From NCBI GenBank assembly GCA_963576565.1, contig OY755045.1, positions 41,868,409 to 41,932,408 of the forward strand: a stretch of 64,000 bases of DNA, in the 5' to 3' direction. The position numbers were made by a program, and so were the translations under genes. The notes beneath the pieces are model-generated. The model worked only from the letters and a program-made list of their open reading frames with translations, did no database searches and was not told the DNA's origin. Source of the DNA: Aspidapion aeneum. Lineage: Eukaryota; Arthropoda; Insecta; Coleoptera; Brentidae. This document shows positions 11,549-23,080 of the stretch, piece by piece; the first letter of the stretch is position 1, and each line of letters starts with the position of its first letter.

Positions 11549-12017
11549 TATAGTGATTGCAAAGTCAATTGAACAAAGATAAAAGCCGACCATCGGCGTA
11601 TCCTTTATAGAAAGTGACATGGGCGGCGGTAGATATACTCATGAAAATTATTTCATTTAATTATGGCGTAAACTAAAGAAATAAAAACAGATAATAAAAC
11701 TTTCTACTCCTACACCTACGGGAACGACACTGATTTATTATCTAACTCTGCATACTGCCGACCAAAGACGTCTCGAAAGACACACCCGAAAGCAATTAAA
11801 AGTGCATCTCAAAAAAATCTGCCAATCAGGTGCCGTCCATCCACCTGGGCTCGGTCGAACGGAAAACAAATATCTACTTTGTGGTAGGGTTGAAATTATA
11901 CCAGGAAGATTTTATATGAATTTGGATAACTTTTGAAGGGCAGAATCAAGTAAAATTTCATGAAATCGATAGAACCCAGTATTAGGAGGTTCGTCAATTG
12001 ACTTTGCAAAGAGTATA
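11549..12017. mobile_element. MITE with TTTGCAAAGTC ends, copy 1
   Basis: The termini are inverted, with GCAAAGTCAATTGA on the left and its reverse complement, TCAATTGACTTTGC, on the right. A second copy at 15014-15513 shares the whole interior, including GTGACATGGGCGGCGGTAG and AATCTGCCAATCAGGTGCCG. No coding frame was recognised. The target duplication is unclear. Confidence 0.75.
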
Positions 12018-12029
12018 CCTTAAATATAG

Positions 12030-12392
12030 TACCACACAAGTTATATTTTTACCAGAACTAAAATTTTCTTAATCCACCCCCACTCTTTTTTTCGGTTTGT
12101 GTCCAGTGGATTTTGTTCAGTTTTAAATAGGATCATTTAGAGCCAAAACCCAACCTAGGCGCCAAATTTCATTAAAATCGGGCAAGTAGTTTTTGAGTTA
12201 TGCACGTTGATCGTTACAGACAGACAGACAAACATACATTCAGACAGACAGACGGCGCGACAAAAAAGTTTCAAAATCATCTGAAATGCAAAGATATATA
12301 CCTAAGTTTTTTTTTTAAATCGGAGCACCTTTTTGTTTCTTATTTTTGACACGATCACCATAGCTTACACTACTATGTTTTAGTATACATGT
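12030..12392 (+). mobile_element. Degraded hairpin-ended element
   Basis: The right half matches the better copies at 35026-35756 and 50559-51309: ATTTCATTAAAATCGGGCAA, GAGTTATGC, a (CAGA)n tract, GACGGCGCGACAAAAAAG, and a closing near-hairpin GCTTACACTACTATG...CATGTGAGC. The left hairpin and tandem units are mostly lost. Confidence 0.6.
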
Positions 12393-12628
12393 GAGCCAAT
12401 TGGTGTAATTTTTTTAAACAATTATTGTATAATTCTTATCTACAAATTGTTTCCGGAATTGCGACAGAAATATTACATTTAATTGTTTAAGCCGGTATGG
12501 TGTTAAAATATACACGATTCTATAGAACTTATTATGTTGAACAATGCTGGGCAAAAGTTAATTCAACAAGAATGTGTACCTTTTTTAAATAAATTTATTA
12601 AATAAATTAATAGAAAATTTTAGTAAAA

Positions 12629-12691
12629 CTTGTGCAGTGGTCTGATGGTTAGGTTACACCAAATCTGACCAAACTGACCACTGCACAAGTT
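12629..12691. repeat. Short perfect hairpin
   Basis: AACTTGTGCAGTGGTC at 12629-12644 is exactly inverted at 12676-12691, with a 31-nt loop. It could be a tiny MITE remnant or chance. Confidence 0.55.
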
Positions 12692-12763
12692 GTTGGTCAG
12701 TTTCCAACCTTCACAAGGTAGCATCAGATGTATGTTTCTGTATGTTTCATGTCATAAGTGGAG

Positions 12764-13832
12764 GCGTATTTACGTTTCCGTGCTCATTTGACCTCGGCGC
12801 GGTTTTGAAATAGAAATGTTACAATATATTTGAACCTAAATTTATGTGTTGATTTTAAGAGTTTTGATCTCGAAATGAGCACGGATCTGTAAGAGAACAT
12901 CGCTCATTAAACTATTACAAAAGCGTATTCAACTGTCAGGTTAAAATGCTAACATAACGAAAGCTAATCAATCAAATCTAACCGAACCGAACCAAAGCAA
13001 ACTGAACCAATAATTAAAAAAAAAAACTTTTCTGACTTCCTACCCGGGATACTAGAGGATGTGAATCAGAACCGAACCGAACCGAATTGAACCAAACCGA
13101 ACCGAATTGAAGCAAACCAAACCGAACCAAAGCAAACTGAACCAACAATTAAAAAAAACTTTCCTGACTTCTTTCCCGGGATCCTAGAGGGTGTGAATAG
13201 TGTTGTAGTTTAGTTTTGTTAGGTTAGGTTTGGTTCGGTTTAGTTAGGATCGGTTCGGTTCGGATTCACATCCTCTAGGATCCCGGGTAGGAACTCAGGA
13301 AAGTTTTTTTTTTTTTTTAAATTTTGGTTCAGTTTGCTTTGGTTCGGTTCGGTTAGATTTGATTGATTAGCTTTCGTTAGGTTAGGTTTTTGAAACTTTC
13401 TATTTTCATGTGGTTAGAAATCAAGTGAAAACCATTTAAATCATTAAAATTTATTAATAACAGAACAACATCTATCGTCGTAGTTGCCGGTGTAAGACAA
13501 TGAACACTGAACTTTGCAGGTATAGTTAATGAAAGAGTATTCTTCAAACTTGAGTAATATTAGTAAAAATACTTTTAAACTTCTCCATAATTTTTATATT
13601 AATAAACATATAACCTCAAAATCAAACTAATAAACAACGTGAATCCAATTTAAGTTTCAAATGTGCACTAATAAGTAAACCCCTGCGCTGAGTAATTCAA
13701 TACAAATCCGTGCCTTGTTCGAGCCTCAGCGCCTTAAAATCAACACGCATTTGTAACCAAATATGTTGCAACATTTCCGTGTCTATTTCAAAACAGCGCT
13801 GCCATGAAATCAGCACGGAAACGTAAATACGC
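12764..13832. mobile_element. Foldback-type element, 1.07 kb
   Basis: The outer inverted termini are about 120 bp and begin GCGTATTTACGTTTCCGTGCT. GTGGAG flanks both sides (12758-12763 and 13833-13838), a plausible 6-bp target duplication. Inside there is a second inverted repeat (about 12950-13090 against 13240-13390) rich in GAACC, with CCGGGATCCTAGAGG-like cores. A third, direct copy of that core lies at 13123-13200. No coding frame is present. Confidence 0.75.
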
Positions 13833-15013
13833 GTGGAGCCTCATTGTTCAACCAAATATAATTCTCTATACAAGTATAATTTATTCGTAAACGCCATCTA
13901 TATCCGGTAGTTCAAAAATTTTAAATTTAAATATTGTTTATAAAACATTGTTGATTTTTTTTACACAGTCTTTTTTGCAGTTTTTGTAGATAAACTTTAG
14001 ACAATTTACCTTACACAAAACTATAGAAAATAATTGCTTACATTGGTAAAGATTTATTTAACAATTGTTAAGTTATTTTGCACAATTTTTCTCAGTGTAT
14101 GTTTTATTTGAAAAACAACAAGAAATCATAATAATAGAGCGATTGTAGTTACCTATTTATTATGGCTACTGAAAAATTAATTAATTCAGTTTTGGATACA
14201 TTTTATGGGAAATGGAGATTTGGGTCTCAACCTAAAATTAGTTAAACAAAAAGCGCACCAAACGGTAGGTTAAGGTCTGTTTTTTATTTCTGAGTAACGT
14301 TTTTTTTCTTTTGTTTGTAACAAAATATGAATCAGATAACTGAACTAATCAATACCTATTTTTGTACCTACTTTTAAATTCACTCATATCTTCAATATAA
14401 AACTACTAGAAAATCTTGATCACGGGATCAAAAAACTCTTGTTAAAATGCACTAAAGTTTATTAAAAAAAAGTCGCACTGTGTATCTAGAACGTAATAAT
14501 TATTTACTGACTTGGTGCAAAAAAACTTAAAGTGAACAAATTGCTTATCTATTTTTTTTTTAAACGTGAGATCTTTAATATCTATAATGATAACTTATCT
14601 TAAAAAAATAATTGGTAATAAATATGATTGCAAAACTTCTAAAATTTATTTCAATATAAAATAAATAAAATCAACTTTTTGGCAAATTTATATCTGAGCC
14701 TTCCTGAGGTTAATATTTACCAGTTGTTTCGAAATCAAAAACTGGCAGAAAGAAAATTTAAATTTCAGTCGCCAACAATTTATACTTTAATATCATTTAT
14801 ACTTTTGAATTCAGAAAGAAAATATCTATTTATTTTAAGTGTAATATGTAGGGTGTTCTACAAAAGATTTACCAACTTTGCGACATTTATTTGTTTGATT
14901 AGATAACATTTTCTGCCGGTTTAGAATAAACTCTACAACTTTTGCGTTTACACTTTTTTCTATCTATTATAATAAGCGCATTAGACCTTGGTTGAAATAT
15001 AGGGAAACACCTT
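13833..15013. other. Unassigned AT-rich sequence
   Basis: No gene is supported. The end of this stretch (near 14993-15013) carries GGAAACACCTTGTA, which resembles the right end of a mariner-like MITE, without a visible partner. Confidence 0.4.
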
Positions 15014-15513
15014 GTATAGTTTTTGCAAAGTCAGTTGCAAAAGGTTAAAGCCGACCATCGGCATACCCTTTAAAGAAAGTGACATGGGCGGCGGTAGATA
15101 TACTCATAAAAATTATTTTATTTAATTATAGCGTAAACTAAATAAATACAAATAGACAATAAAACTTTCTATTCCTATACCTACAGAAAGGACACTGATT
15201 TATTTTCTAACTCTGCATACTGCCGACTAAAGGGGTCCCGCAAAGAACACCTGAAAGCAATGAAAAGCGCATCTCAAAAAAATCTGCCAATCAGGTGCCG
15301 TATATCCACCTGTAGTGGGTCGGTCAGAAAACAAATACTTTGTGCTCGGCCCGCAAAGAGCGCGACTTTTCTTTTGCTTGCTTGGCTTGAAATTATACCA
15401 GGAAGATTTTATATGAATATGGATAACTTTTGAAGGGCAGATTGAAGCAAAATTTCATGAAATCGATAGAACCCCGTATTAGGAGCATTTCAGGAGACTT
15501 TGCAAAAACTATA
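15014..15513. mobile_element. MITE with TTTGCAAAGTC ends, copy 2
   Basis: GTATAGTTTTTGCAAAGTC at 15014-15032 is exactly inverted at 15495-15513. The interior matches the copy at 11549-12017. The element lies inside or beside a mariner-like MITE half (15514-15948). Confidence 0.85.
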
Positions 15514-15948
15514 CATAAAACGTTTTTACTGCTCCATTGTAACTTCGAAGGCAAATATGTCAAAAACGAATGGATAGATTTAAAAAATTTTGAAACGGTT
15601 GAAAAGACATTTATGATAGCTTTGAAACAAGGTAACACTCGACCCACTTCCTCTCAAGCGCGGTTCTGGCTAAAAATCTAGAGGAGGGGGGTAATAGTCG
15701 ACGAAAAAATAATTTATAATATAATTCTTTTTCTAAGCGGGGTAATTCTCCTGCTTTCCCATTAATTGTTGGCAAAAAGTGTTTTTTTTCTAGGGAGGGG
15801 GATAGTTTATTTTTCGAAGCTAGAATAATTTCAAAACAGCCAAAAAGTGTCCCTCTCGCAAATAACATCGAAGTGTCAGAAAGTTTAACCAAATTCCATC
15901 AAGTAATAGCCGAAAAAGTCTCTGTTAACTTTTCAATGGAACCCTCTG
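15514..15948. mobile_element. Half of a mariner-like MITE
   Basis: This matches the right half of the element at 58995-59638: CAAATATGTCAAAAAC, ACAAGGTAACACTCGACCCAC, and GTGTCCCTCTCGCAAA, ending GGAACCCTCTG followed by TA. It is interrupted by the insertion at 15655-15806. The left half is not visible and may be displaced by the adjacent MITE. Confidence 0.7.
15655..15806. mobile_element. hAT-type MITE (CAAGCGCG family), truncated
   Basis: The left end CAAGCGCGGTTCTGG and interior GGGTAATAGTCGACGAAAAA match the complete copy at 57910-58099. The right terminus is missing. Confidence 0.7.
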
Positions 15949-16529
15949 TATATACAATTTGAAAATTGAATTCTAAAAAAACATACATAAAAAAATAAGA
16001 GTGTTTACCCTTTTTAGTCTGTCAGTATTATCTTGTTGAAATGCATCATTTTCTGCAGAGTTCCTATCAAATTTTAAAATGAAATTTTTATCTTACAAGT
16101 TGGGGAAGCGAACATCGATAGACTTCGACTGGTGTTTTACACAATAATTGCAAAATTTTAACGATACTACCGGCGCTGTCGAACACACTACTAAATTAAA
16201 AACTTCATCTCCGGCAGTCTCCAGTTTCGAAGCTATTCTCTTTTTTTCCAGCGGAATGGAGAGCTATAATAAAAAGCTCTATTACGTTGTCTAGATGAAG
16301 GGCCCAATTCGAAGCAAATGTAGGGCGGCGCTGGACTTTTTTATCAGTTAAAGGCTCAAAAAGTTTTTCTTCTTTGGCAGAGAGTAAATTTTACGATTTT
16401 TAGTGTCGATCTTACCAATCCTCTATTGTTAGGTTTTCTTTTCGACGTCTTATTAAAAAGTTTTTATTTTAGAAATTGCTTTAATAATGATATTTTATTA
16501 TTTAGTTTCTGCTCGGGATCGTATCTATC
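15949..16529. other. Unassigned AT-rich sequence
   Basis: No supported gene or repeat structure. Confidence 0.35.
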
Positions 16530-17060
16530 TATCTATCCATTTAGCCTTCTTCAATCCATTTTTGGACATAGGCCTCTCCAATATCTTCCACTCTTCTCTA
16601 TCTGTCGCCGTGTTCATCCATCTAGTTCCCGCGTGTTTCTTCAAATCGTCCGCTCATCTCATTTGGGGTCTTCCTCTACTTGTTTTATTTTCCCAAAGTC
16701 TCCAGTTAACAGTAAATTTGTTCCAACGATCGTCTTTCTGTCTGATATTATGACCGGCAAATTTCCATTTTAATTTTGCTACTTCTCCTCTGACATCCCT
16801 TACTTTTGTTATTTCTTATCCATTATTTTTTTTAGCTTAACATGTAACATTTGTCTTTCCATTGATCTTTGGGCTTTTGTTATCTTATCAATGTTTGATT
16901 TTGTAAGTGTCCAGGTCTCTAATCCAATCCAGGTAAGTACAGGAAGGATACATTGGTTATCACGTTCGTTTTGTGGTAATGAGGATATTTTTTATTTTTT
17001 TACCTTAATTTACCGAATGCTGCACAGGCCAATCTATCAAGCCAGCTAATTTTAAGTTAT
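16530..17060 (-). mobile_element. C-terminal fragment of an RTE-type LINE
   Basis: Read on the minus strand, this matches the typical C-terminus of RTE reverse transcriptase proteins. Recognisable pieces are SMERQMLH-like, EVAKLKWKFAGH-like and GRPQMRWADDLKK-like, broken by stops and frameshifts. The fragment is closely related to 43325-43865 on the plus strand. It has no polymerase core and is dead. Confidence 0.75.
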
Positions 17061-18120
17061 TTATAGATATTTTCTAGTTCTTTTACTGATTTTATATATG
17101 TTGGACATAATATGGTGTGAGTTATCATTACGTATACAAACTATATTTCGTTAATTAACGTCCCTTTGAAACGACTTTGACTAGTCAAACTTAAATAATA
17201 AACAGAAAGCACCCTCAGCAAATATTACCATCATGCTACAAATATCGATCTTAATATTCTACTTTTATCTATATTCAAAATACACGAGTATAAAACCAAA
17301 TTAAATCAAGGCTTGATTATTTAAAGAAGTGGTGATTTTCATAAATCATTTTTATTCTCAAGTAACAGTGGCAATTTTTTTTAGTTTTTGCGCCTTAAGC
17401 TGGTTCTTCGCTGAAAATTCTAAAGTAGAAAAATTTTATTTGTTTGCAGGCCTTTTGCTAAATGCACAACCCGTCTAATCTTTGTTATCTTAAGGTTCTG
17501 AAACTGTAGGCAATTGTTTGTGGGAGAAGCATACTTACCGATACTCTTCTACTCAATTTGATCAAGTTTTTTTATAGAATTAGATAAAGAACCTTTTACA
17601 CAATAATGTAAAGCCTTTTAAACATTTTGCGCAGCATCTGTTGGAGAGGATATAAAATATTTATTAAAGCACTGTCGAGATGAATTTTTTAAATTTAAAA
17701 AGCGTGTCAAATAAATTTCACTTTGCAAAGGATGCACACCCATTAAAACATTTTATACCACCAACAAAAGTCCCAGATGTAAACGTAATAAAAACAATTT
17801 CCCGTATATAGTTTCCATACCACTCTGTATCTTTTGCCATAAATTTTCAAACTACGCTTTTAGAATATGTCCTAAATTGTTCTATCTGTCTTGGGTTTCA
17901 TGTCGATATAGCCGATCTAAAGCAATTGGAATGCAATTTTAGTGGGTAGAATTTTGAATAATTTATATCCGGACCGTGCGAGCCTGTGGTGATTTATAAC
18001 ACGGCTCCACATTACCGTCGCATGACCTGGCCCTTCGATAAAGAGTATCGTATGAAAAGAATTTAATTGAATAAAAACAATGGGGTTTAGTTTGTCCTTA
18101 GTTCAATAATGTAGGGTCTT
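17061..18120. other. Unassigned AT-rich sequence
   Basis: No coding frame, repeat or RNA gene is supported. Confidence 0.35.
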
Positions 18121-18540
18121 TCTGCAATGCACCAAGTTCCTTCTACTCCATTTGTGTAATTTTTCACCGTATTCGTGGCTCTACCTGCTGCCTCATTGTG
18201 GTGATATGTCCTTCTACTCCATTTGTCTAATTTATCGCCGTATTCGTGGCTCTACCTGCTGCCTCATTGTGGTGCTATGTCCTTCTGCAATGCACCAAGT
18301 TCCTTCTACTACGTTTGTCTAATTCTTCACCGTATTCGTGACTCTACATGCTGCCTCATTGTGGTGATGTGTCCTGCTCCGTTTGTCTAATTCATCACCG
18401 TATTCGTGGCTCTACCTGCTGCTTCATTGTGGTGATATGTCCTTCTGTAATGCTCCAAGTTCCTTCTACTCCGTTTGCCTAATTTATCATCGTATTCATG
18501 GCTCCACCTGCTGCTTCATTGTGGTGATATGTTTCCCACC
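18121..18540 (+). repeat. Tandem repeat with alternating long and short units
   Basis: Five units share CCGTATTCGTGGCTCTACC and TGCCTCATTGTGGTGATATG. Units 1, 3 and 5 (starting near 18121, 18284 and 18445) are about 90 bp and carry an extra TGCAATGCACCAAGTTCC head. Units 2 and 4 are about 72 bp and lack it. The result is a higher-order period of about 162 bp. Confidence 0.85.
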
Positions 18541-19427
18541 CTGTATTAGATGAGGTGTCTTTACCACACTGCCATTCCGGACACGAAAAGTCTTCCACCT
18601 TTCCTGGTCTGCTTATTATCCCTGTCGGAATAAGCTATGTTTCTTACGATTTTTTCCAAAAGCCCTTTTGTCCGGGTTACATGTGGCTATAGACTATTTA
18701 TATCCTAGTTTTCACCTCAACATTTGACCTTCCTTGTTACTAATAAGAACGAGTCGGGTCCTACCAATAAAGCTAAGTCTGCAAGTTGTGACAAGTTCAT
18801 TTACGTTTTTGTAGTTTTATACCTTCTCGTCTGCCGTTATCAGCTTTACGTATAAATATCTTTCTTGGACGTTCCGCTTTTTGATTTATTCGTCAGGACT
18901 GGCATCCGTTGCTATCGATCTTTTCACCACCAGTTGACCGCTACTCTCGTCTCTTCCAGTGCTTTTCAACCATTGCTTCCTTCTTAATCCATCTCAAAAG
19001 CGGAACCGCTGCTGCCAGCCAGACACAGCCAATGGAGGAACCTGAAACTCATGGTTCTGGCTGCTCTTAATGGCTAAATAGCCGCTTGGTTATTGTTTTG
19101 AGCATATTAAGGGAACATCTTCTCCTTAAATTCCTCAAATTCTTCGTCATGAAGCATTATTGAATTTGTTGTTGGGGTTTCAGACCCAAACGCCGGTAGA
19201 GTCTTTTGGTCTGACATATCATATGCTTCTACTTGGTTGTAGGACAGTATCCATATTTTTATTGCACGTACTGCATCGCATATCTTTCCGAAAGACAACA
19301 GTCACTGCCGAAAGTCGACACCGCTACACATGACATCAAAATTTAAAATTCTATCCAGAAAATATTGAGGACTCTCTCTATTTTTTGCTTATTGGCAGCC
19401 TACAAATCTAGGGTTGCATAATGCATA
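18541..19427. other. GC-richer patch with a short minus-strand frame
   Basis: The base composition is higher in GC than the surroundings. The minus-strand frame 19298-19107 encodes 63 residues with an acidic end (LHDEEFEEFKEKMFP), and stops then follow in all frames. This may be a remnant of a transposon ORF1 or gag, but nothing can be named. Confidence 0.3.
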
Positions 19428-20769
19428 TTGAAAGATATGAAAAATTCAAGAACATCTTTTGTGATGAAAGGCTGTTATTACATTATTCCTTTTTTGCTTT
19501 TATCATTGTGTAGAGTAATTGTATATATATTATTTTCTTATTTGACCTTTTTATTCTGTTCCAGTCGTTTCTTTCACTTGTATGTTCTTATCAATTGTCT
19601 TATAATAGCACCATATTCTTTTATTATCTTAACAAAACTGTTATCGCGTATTTGTGAAAGTTAGATACATATACGAGCCCTGTCTCGGTAAAGTTGGCAT
19701 AGTTTAATGCCTAAAAGTTTAACTTGAAATATTGTAGCCAAGTTGTCGAGAATATATTTACTTTTGACACCAACTTGGATATTTAAATTGCCAGATGCTA
19801 CTTCTATCAAGGTTTCAAAAATGTCTTAGTGCTATTTGTCACGGTGGATATGACATCGAATTTTATGTCTACACAGACTTACTTAACTCTCTTTAATACA
19901 ACAATCGATACATCTAATTGACCACTCTTTACACTAAAAAAGGGGAAAAACCAAGCTCTTTAAATTCTGGAATACGCCAGTATAGTGTTGTTATTATGTG
20001 GAAATTTTAAACTAAACAAACCAATCTCACCTTTAGCTATTGTTAGTGGCATTTATGCGGTTATAAATTGGCCTTCTAGTCGGTAGGTATATGGTGCCAG
20101 TTTCCTTTCAGGACTTCCGACAACAACAAGAGACAGCTAGAGCTTTCTATTGTTTCTGGTCCATTACCACTTTTAGTGTATATGTTAGGAAACAGACAAA
20201 TGCTCTCTATATATAAAATGAATAGAATGTGTACAGAATCACGTTAGACCAGCTGCAGGGCTGCACGCTTTTGTAGATAATAACGTCTTTAAATAATATA
20301 GGGCGTTTTATTTATAATTAGTAAACTACGAAAGTTTTCAAAATGGATAATTGGGCACGGGATGACTGGTTCAAGCTTAAAACATTCTAATCATTCTCTA
20401 ATTTGGCAATTTCAAGTTTTTCTAAAAAGTTTTCTACACTTTTGTGCATCGTGTAATATTTTAAAAATATTTTTTTTCTTCCCTAAGTATAACCAGATTT
20501 TCTCAAATGCATACCGAATGCAAACAGTTTATCAGATGAAAATTTTTGGGGTTAAGGTATTCTTCGATAAGTTTTCAGGCTCAATGAAAGCAGCTTCAAA
20601 AACTTTTTGCTTTTGCTAGAATGACGAATATTTTATTGGATGATAATTTGACCATGGTTGGAGATTCGTGGTATAGAAGTTTTGCTTCTTTGAGTATTTT
20701 TTAGTGTTCTTAGGTCTAAGAAAGTTTTCTTTTAGTTTTACCTAATGTTCGATTCACTGCACTTATATT
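19428..20769. other. Unassigned AT-rich sequence
   Basis: No gene is supported. The open frames are hydrophobic, low-complexity translations of T-rich DNA. Confidence 0.35.
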
Positions 20770-21484
20770 GTCCGGCCAGAATAAAATGAGGCGCAAGAGA
20801 GATGGCTTTAATTAGCGCTACCTTTCTCTTTTTTTAATTCCTCATAATTAGGTATTAACTTTATATTTTACTCCTCCTAAACCTTTTTTTGCTGGAAAAC
20901 TCCAAACCTTATTTTTCTTAAAAATATATATTTAAAAAAACTTTTATACTTATTATATTATATAGGTACCTACCTATTTCATTAGGTAGGCGCGTACGAA
21001 TCTAGAAACCAACAAAAATACCTAATGACTTTCTAAAAATTGCAAAAATTTGAAACCATTCGTTATATCTTTAAAATTGGAACTAAACACAGTTTTATTA
21101 AAAAATTAAAACAGAGTAAACGATACGCCACTGTTTCTTTTTTGTCGTATAGAATTTGTATGAAACGTGCCTAGTCATCCTACTTGAGCCCAGCGACAAT
21201 AATAGAAGCCCAATAATATGGTGTGAATTGTGAACGGGCCGGATTCGAGTTGAGCCAGCGGTAACAATAGAAACCCAATAAAAGGGTCCGAATTATGAAC
21301 GGACTGGAGTCGATTTCCTTAAACGTACCAGACAAGTACCGTTTTTTCGTGTAATATTAAAATTTTGTTCATGGTAAATTTGCTAAAAATGAAGACACAC
21401 CCAGTAAGACAAAAGTGCTGTAAACAGAAGGAGAAAGATTGAGTTGAGCCATCTCTTTTGCGCCTCATTTTATTCTGGTCGGAC
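20770..21484. mobile_element. MITE, GTCCGGCC family, copy 2
   Basis: The left end GTCCGGCCAGAATAAAATGA and right end (inverted GTCCGACCAGAATAAAATGA) have inverted similarity over about 40 bp. The interior matches 3173-3807, including the degenerate 60-bp tandem duplication. This copy has an extra segment of about 80 bp near 21330-21420. Confidence 0.85.
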
Positions 21485-21834
21485 TATCTGAGACTTGGCG
21501 AATACATATGCACTGCATTTCTTGTTCTGTTTTTTTTTCGTTAGGTTCCACTGAAAAAACTTCTTAGAGTAATAATACTGGATTTAAATGGTTAAAGTTG
21601 TTGACTAGTCTTTTAACTGTTTTGGATGTGCCAATTTTAACAATAGGAGTGCTTTTATACCCAGTAAAACTTTCGAAAATTTTCTCTTCATACTTAACAG
21701 AACCAAAAAACCAACAGCAACGTAATTACCAAGATACGTGAGGGTGCATAAAACAGGTTCAAAAAATCAAAAAGTAAAGCAATCACAGCTTGCTTTGGAA
21801 ATCATGGTAAATTTAAATTAACAAACGCAAATTT

Positions 21835-22290
21835 GCATGCGTTTGTTTTGGCACGTAGATACACAGCTGCCGTGTGGATGGACGCCATGTTTGTTGTTTT
21901 TTACATTTTGCAGTATTTTGCGTTTGTCGTGTAAAATTGCGTTTGTTTCTGTAAAAAATGGGAAATAATATGTAAAACTTGTGCGGTTTGGGTAAAAATG
22001 TCCGGGAGAAGAAAGAGAGTGCCATTCCATAGGTAAGTACTTGTATTTTTCTTTATAATTTGTTAATAAAGTTAGGAGTGGTTTACACTCTTCATGGTGT
22101 CCACAATAAATCTGCACAATTTTAGAAAAATTACAAACGCAATTTGATAAATTTTCACCCGATTAAGTAGTTTTTAGAAAAAAAATTTTTGTTGTCAATT
22201 GTCAATAATATAGTGACGTAACGGAGTATGTTCCAAAACTACCAAAAACTGACTTATGCGCAGTAACCAAAATACTGTCTACCCGAAAAA
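21835..22290 (+). repeat. Exon-like repeated segment, copy 1
   Basis: ATG at 21999 starts the short frame MSGRRKRVPFHR, which runs straight into a consensus 5' splice donor AG|GTAAGT at about 22031-22038. The whole segment is repeated in inverted orientation at 55985-56420, where the frame and a GTAACT donor are kept. It ends near GTGACGTAACGGAGTATGT in both. It looks like the promoter and first exon of a repeated gene, probably a DNA transposon. The product is not recognised. Confidence 0.6.
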
Positions 22291-22679
22291 GAAACTTATG
22301 TAAAACTGAGACCACTTTCTTATTATTATTAGTAGAAATACCAGAGGTTTTTGGAAGCTGTTCTGTAAATAAACTAAAATGCTAAAACTTCGTGTTTGAA
22401 TGAAAAAGGAAGAGGTTTTTTTATATTCATTTAGGCTTGTGCCTTCGGAAGTAATCTCATAACCAAAGATGATCAAATTTAGTGTATCGATAAAAGCGTT
22501 GCACGTTGTATATTCAAACGAAATTAAGTTCCAGATTGTTAGAACACGACACGTGAGGAAGATGAGCCCCTACTAATACGAACGTATATCATTAATCAAT
22601 ATAATAACGACTCCCCATTTAATAATAAACCCAATGCCCCAGTATCCGCTATATTAAACATGGACAAGGGCCTGTATGC
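22291..22679. other. Unassigned sequence
   Basis: No supported gene or repeat. Confidence 0.35.
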
Positions 22680-23080
22680 ACTGACCGGCCTGGTGGATGA
22701 ACGTTAATTTGGCCATATTTCGTCATAGCATAGCCAAAGTTTCTGAATAGTATGGTCACATTAATGCAGTCTATTAAAATGAGTTTTTGGGCATCTTTCT
22801 TACGGATTTGGCACTTGAGCAATTTAAGGATTTACGGTGTTCCATACACTGGAGAGCCTAATATGGCATGCTTGCTTCACAAATGCTTCAAGTCCGATAA
22901 AGTCAGCAGATATTGTAAATGTGTCCCGGCCTTTAGGACTGGTTGGCTATCAGAGAAAATTTCTATTGTCTTTCTGCTTTGAGTGAGATTAATCAATTTA
23001 TCTCGCATAGAGTTCAAAACAACTTCAGTAAAAGTAGTAAAAGCACCAGATCCCAAAGTCCTAAGCAACCTCACTGCCAT
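22680..23080 (-). mobile_element. LINE fragment with RNase H remnant
   Basis: The minus-strand frame 23080-22877 contains TIEIFSDSQPVLKAG, which matches the third conserved block of the RNase H domain of I/R1/Jockey-group LINEs (SDSQ with the catalytic Asp). The expected downstream WVPGH block is not legible, and stops appear in all frames. It is a decayed fragment. Confidence 0.45.

Noticed and set aside
18121..18540. CRISPR-like repeat-spacer array
   Set aside because: Units are adjacent and diverge along their full length with no unique spacers, and the DNA is animal.
18541..19330. LTR retrotransposon gag region
   Set aside because: No LTR pair, primer-binding site or zinc knuckle could be found, so the patch stays unassigned.
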